Shown here: positions 61,397-64,000 of the stretch, piece by piece | Layout: each line of letters opens with the position of its first letter | How positions within the stretch are numbered: position 1 is the first letter of the stretch | NCBI GenBank assembly: GCA_013399695.1 | Contig: VXAU01004424.1 | Location: 1,122,959 to 1,186,958 of the forward strand | DNA: 64,000 nt | From: Formicarius rufipectus | Taxonomy: Eukaryota > Chordata > Aves > Passeriformes > Formicariidae | Direction: 5' to 3' | Notes under the pieces: generated by a model | Databases searched by the model: none | What the model saw: only the letters and a program-made list of their open reading frames with translations | Told to the model about the DNA's origin: nothing | Translations under genes and position numbers: made by a program

Positions 61397-62783
61397 ACAG
61401 TTCCTGCTTGAACAATAGACTCTTTTACGAGATAAGCATTCTGGGTCAAGTTGTGGCACCCACTATTCTGCTGTACTAAAAAACTGTAAAAAGCATCCCT
61501 GGAAGGGCAGTTGCAGATTCTCTTGGCATAGGGGTACATCATGACATCCAAGAGACTGCACTGGATGATGTGCTACAGTTACATTTGGAAAAGGAAGTGA
61601 GACCAGCTGTGTAGTTCTTCCTCAGGACATCTAGTCCCAGACCAAACCAGAGTCCCTGGGGAGATGCTCATCTGTTCCCAGAATCATATTATATCCCTGT
61701 TGTACCCAGCGTTCCCAAAACATATATATATATAGCAGGACTTCTCATTCTCCTCTCACAATGAACCCATGTGCTGTTTGGCCAGATTCAAAAATCATGT
61801 CCTTTATAACGCATTGTTATGGAGAATATTTAAGGAGCCAAAACCATTTAGCTATTTGCTCATAACCAGCCTGCCTGTGCAAAGGAAAGGTTTGATCTGA
61901 AAATGTACAGTGGATTTCCAGCTGTTCTTCTCTGCTGTGATGCAGCCATAGGGAAGATAGAGTCCCTAATAAGCTGCAGGTCATCAAGTCATCCTTGGAT
62001 GCATTCTCAAACACTCTGTTATGAGCTTAGCTTTTCAAGGCAGATCCATGGCTTGTTGCAAAAGGAATTCTATATCCCACAAGAGGATGCATAGAGGCCC
62101 TCAAACAGAACAGGTAATCTGAAATGAAAGTCATACTGACCCTTTAACTAGCAGTGGCATCACCACACAGCTTGCTATAAATGAAGACTGACAAATTGTC
62201 TTAGCAGGATACAGGCTTTCAATTTGCTGTGGTCTCACATCTTAGCAATTCCAAGCTACAAGGATGACACATGCAATTCACATCTGTTATGGATGGACCT
62301 GTCCAAGGCAGGTGTGGGTTCAGCTGGAGAAAGAGAAGAAATGGGGGCTTCTGATTTTACCATTCACTGGCAATACAAGTCTTGCACATTCCTTCTTCTG
62401 CTCTGGGGAAAGACCAGGAAAGGGTCTGGGAAGCTGAGAGCACTGAGATGTTATAATTAGCATGCGTTCTTTTGCCAGACATTCAAATTCTAGAAAGTGA
62501 GCCCCTCCAGGTCCACTTGGAAAAGTCTGCAAACTCTTTTCTGTTTTTCTCTCAGGTTCAAGGGGGAAAGCAGGTCTGAAAGCTGCCAGTACTTCTTTAT
62601 TGGAATCAGCTGTTTTAGCTGAATCTGAGCCCAGCCATATAAACAAAGAGAGAAAAAGAAAAAGAGTTTTGTGAAGGCAAAACCAAAAATAGCTTGTTTG
62701 AAATATTCTTCTCTCCTTTTCTCTCTCTGCCCTCCTCAATTGATTTAACTTAATTAGGATCTATTTGCTCTCATAGACTTTGA
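61397..62783. other. Non-coding sequence
   Basis: Unique DNA with a short (TA)n run at 61721-61734. A 139-codon minus-strand frame (62739-62320) carries no known domain and overlaps a plus-strand frame, so it is not called. Confidence 0.5.
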
Positions 62784-62852
62784 AAAAAAAAGTACCAAAA
62801 AAACCAACAAAAAGCAAAAACAAAAAGCAAAAGAAAAAACAACCACCAACAA
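62784..62852. repeat. A-rich simple repeat with AAAGC and ACAA units
   Basis: AAAAAAAAAGTACC, then ACAAAAAGCAAAAACAAAAA and GCAAAAGAAAAAACAACCACC. Low complexity, perhaps an old A-rich tail, but no retrocopy body was recognised upstream. Confidence 0.75.
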
Positions 62853-64000
62853 AAGTAAAAGAGTAAGACATGTTTTGCAATATTGGGCTTTGGTTTTACT
62901 GAGTTTTGTTTGCCAAGATAAGCCTCAAGAGAGACAGCACCTCATTTTCACAAATATCCCTGGAGACAGCAGGTGCTTTCTGAAATGTCCACATTTGCAT
63001 CTGGTGAGTTCAAATAGCCAAATTAGTCAAAGGAGTACTTACCCACTAAATCAAATATCTAAGATCCTTTCCAGTTATGTCCCAGACTAGCAAATGTCAT
63101 GGAAATGGATAGCTGTCCAATTGCAATTCCATTTGAAAGCATTGGATGTGAACTAAAATCTGTTCATGTTGAAGGAACAATTCCCATGAACTATGCTTTA
63201 TCTGCTTCACAGTAATATGGGATATTTTCCTAAGTGTTTTTAGGACATTTGAAGGTGCCTAAAAAGAAATCTCCAAGATTAAGGGGCCAAGATGGAGATT
63301 TCTGGAACAATTTACCAGACATTTGCCTCCTTTTCCAGGAGGATGATATAGCAATCTGCCCAAAGATGGGAATGTGAACAGACACTTAATGAAGATGGCT
63401 TGCATTGATATTCTCTCTAGTCTGTTCAGGATACAGAAAATAAAGGTGGATTTGCTGGAAGAGATTGTACTGCAAGCAAACAAGTTCAGTTTCATCTCAC
63501 TTAATCGTAGTCGCCCACAGAGCAGACATCTGCATTCATATTGTTTACCCCAGCTTCCACAAGAACTAGATATACTAACCAGATACCAGATATTAAGGAT
63601 AACCTGGGTAACAGTCACTATAAACTTTTGCTGTTAACACCTTTAGCAGGCAAATCCTCCTTACAGTCACTGACAATGTTGGTGAGCATCATGGTTAAGA
63701 AGAGCTCCTTTATCTATGAAGTTGAGGCTGAAGCCCCACAGACTGGCTGGCAACAAGTGCCAAGCAGCACAAGCTTTTGGAAAGCCACGATACTTCCAAA
63801 ATGTAAGTTGCCATAATAATAAAGTAGTGTCCTCGCTGGTCAAAAAAATGGCCAATGAATTGTAAAGATCTTGGCGCATATCCTTACTGGTTGTGGATGT
63901 ATTTTGTTATTCTATCTTCCTCATTACTCAATTAATTTTTAATTATCGACCTTTCCCCATGTGAAATTTGTGGCTGCTGTAAGTGAACTCCTTTATTTGT
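62853..64000. other. Non-coding sequence
   Basis: Unique DNA. Frames of 87-119 codons on both strands near 63.26-63.8 kb overlap antisense and match no known family. Nothing else recognised up to the window end. Confidence 0.5.

Noticed and set aside
62320..62739. 139-codon minus-strand frame
   Set aside because: No domain, overlapped antisense by another frame, no splice or promoter context.

Overview
The window looks like non-coding vertebrate DNA, most likely from a bird or another sauropsid. It is AT-rich, poor in interspersed repeats and rich in simple repeats. It carries a short CR1 LINE tail of avian type, old L2-like and CR1-like reverse transcriptase relics, a probable MIR SINE, and several fragments of an old amniote repeat built around a motif like CCCACTGACTTCAGTGGG. 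I saw no L1 or Alu-type mammalian repeat. No intact protein-coding gene, tRNA, rRNA or snRNA could be supported. The longest open frame on either strand is about 160 codons, and I read nearly all open frames as chance. The window is best read as intergenic DNA or the inside of a very large intron.

Layout. At 0-5 kb there are a (CCAA)n array, a pyrimidine-rich stretch and a compound (CCTT)n/(CCTG)n/(CCCG)n array. At 5-11 kb the sequence is mostly unique, with a moderately GC-richer block near 7.5-8.8 kb. A decayed L2-like LINE lies on the minus strand at 11.13-11.70 kb, with an old palindromic repeat at its upstream edge. At 12-24 kb it is mostly unique, with a minus-strand cluster of short open frames at 16.3-17.3 kb and two tiny tandem duplications.

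The main structure is at 23.98-28.53 kb. Two diverged direct repeats of about 370-405 bp, 4.2 kb apart, behave like the two LTRs of an old minus-strand endogenous retrovirus-like element. A purine tract precedes the 3' LTR and a TGG follows the 5' LTR, where a primer-binding site would start. Internal frames next to the 3' LTR weakly resemble a broken envelope gene. No polymerase was recognised.

At 28.5-45 kb there are unique sequence, a probable MIR (34.5 kb), a CR1 tail (37.1 kb) and two more old palindromic fragments (40.6 and 41.6 kb). At 45-64 kb there are a near-perfect (TTATG)n array, a second and older CR1-like reverse transcriptase relic on the plus strand (52.45-52.95 kb), a 350-bp GC-rich island holding the longest open frame (53.63-53.98 kb), a stretch that reads like conserved regulatory DNA (54.9-55.6 kb), and G/T-rich and A/C-rich tracts, two of which form an imperfect inverted repeat (61.1-61.4 kb). 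There is no gene set that works together; the content is relics of mobile DNA, simple repeats and possible but unproven regulatory elements. Three single N bases, at 2641, 41340 and 46345, all sit in low-complexity tracts.
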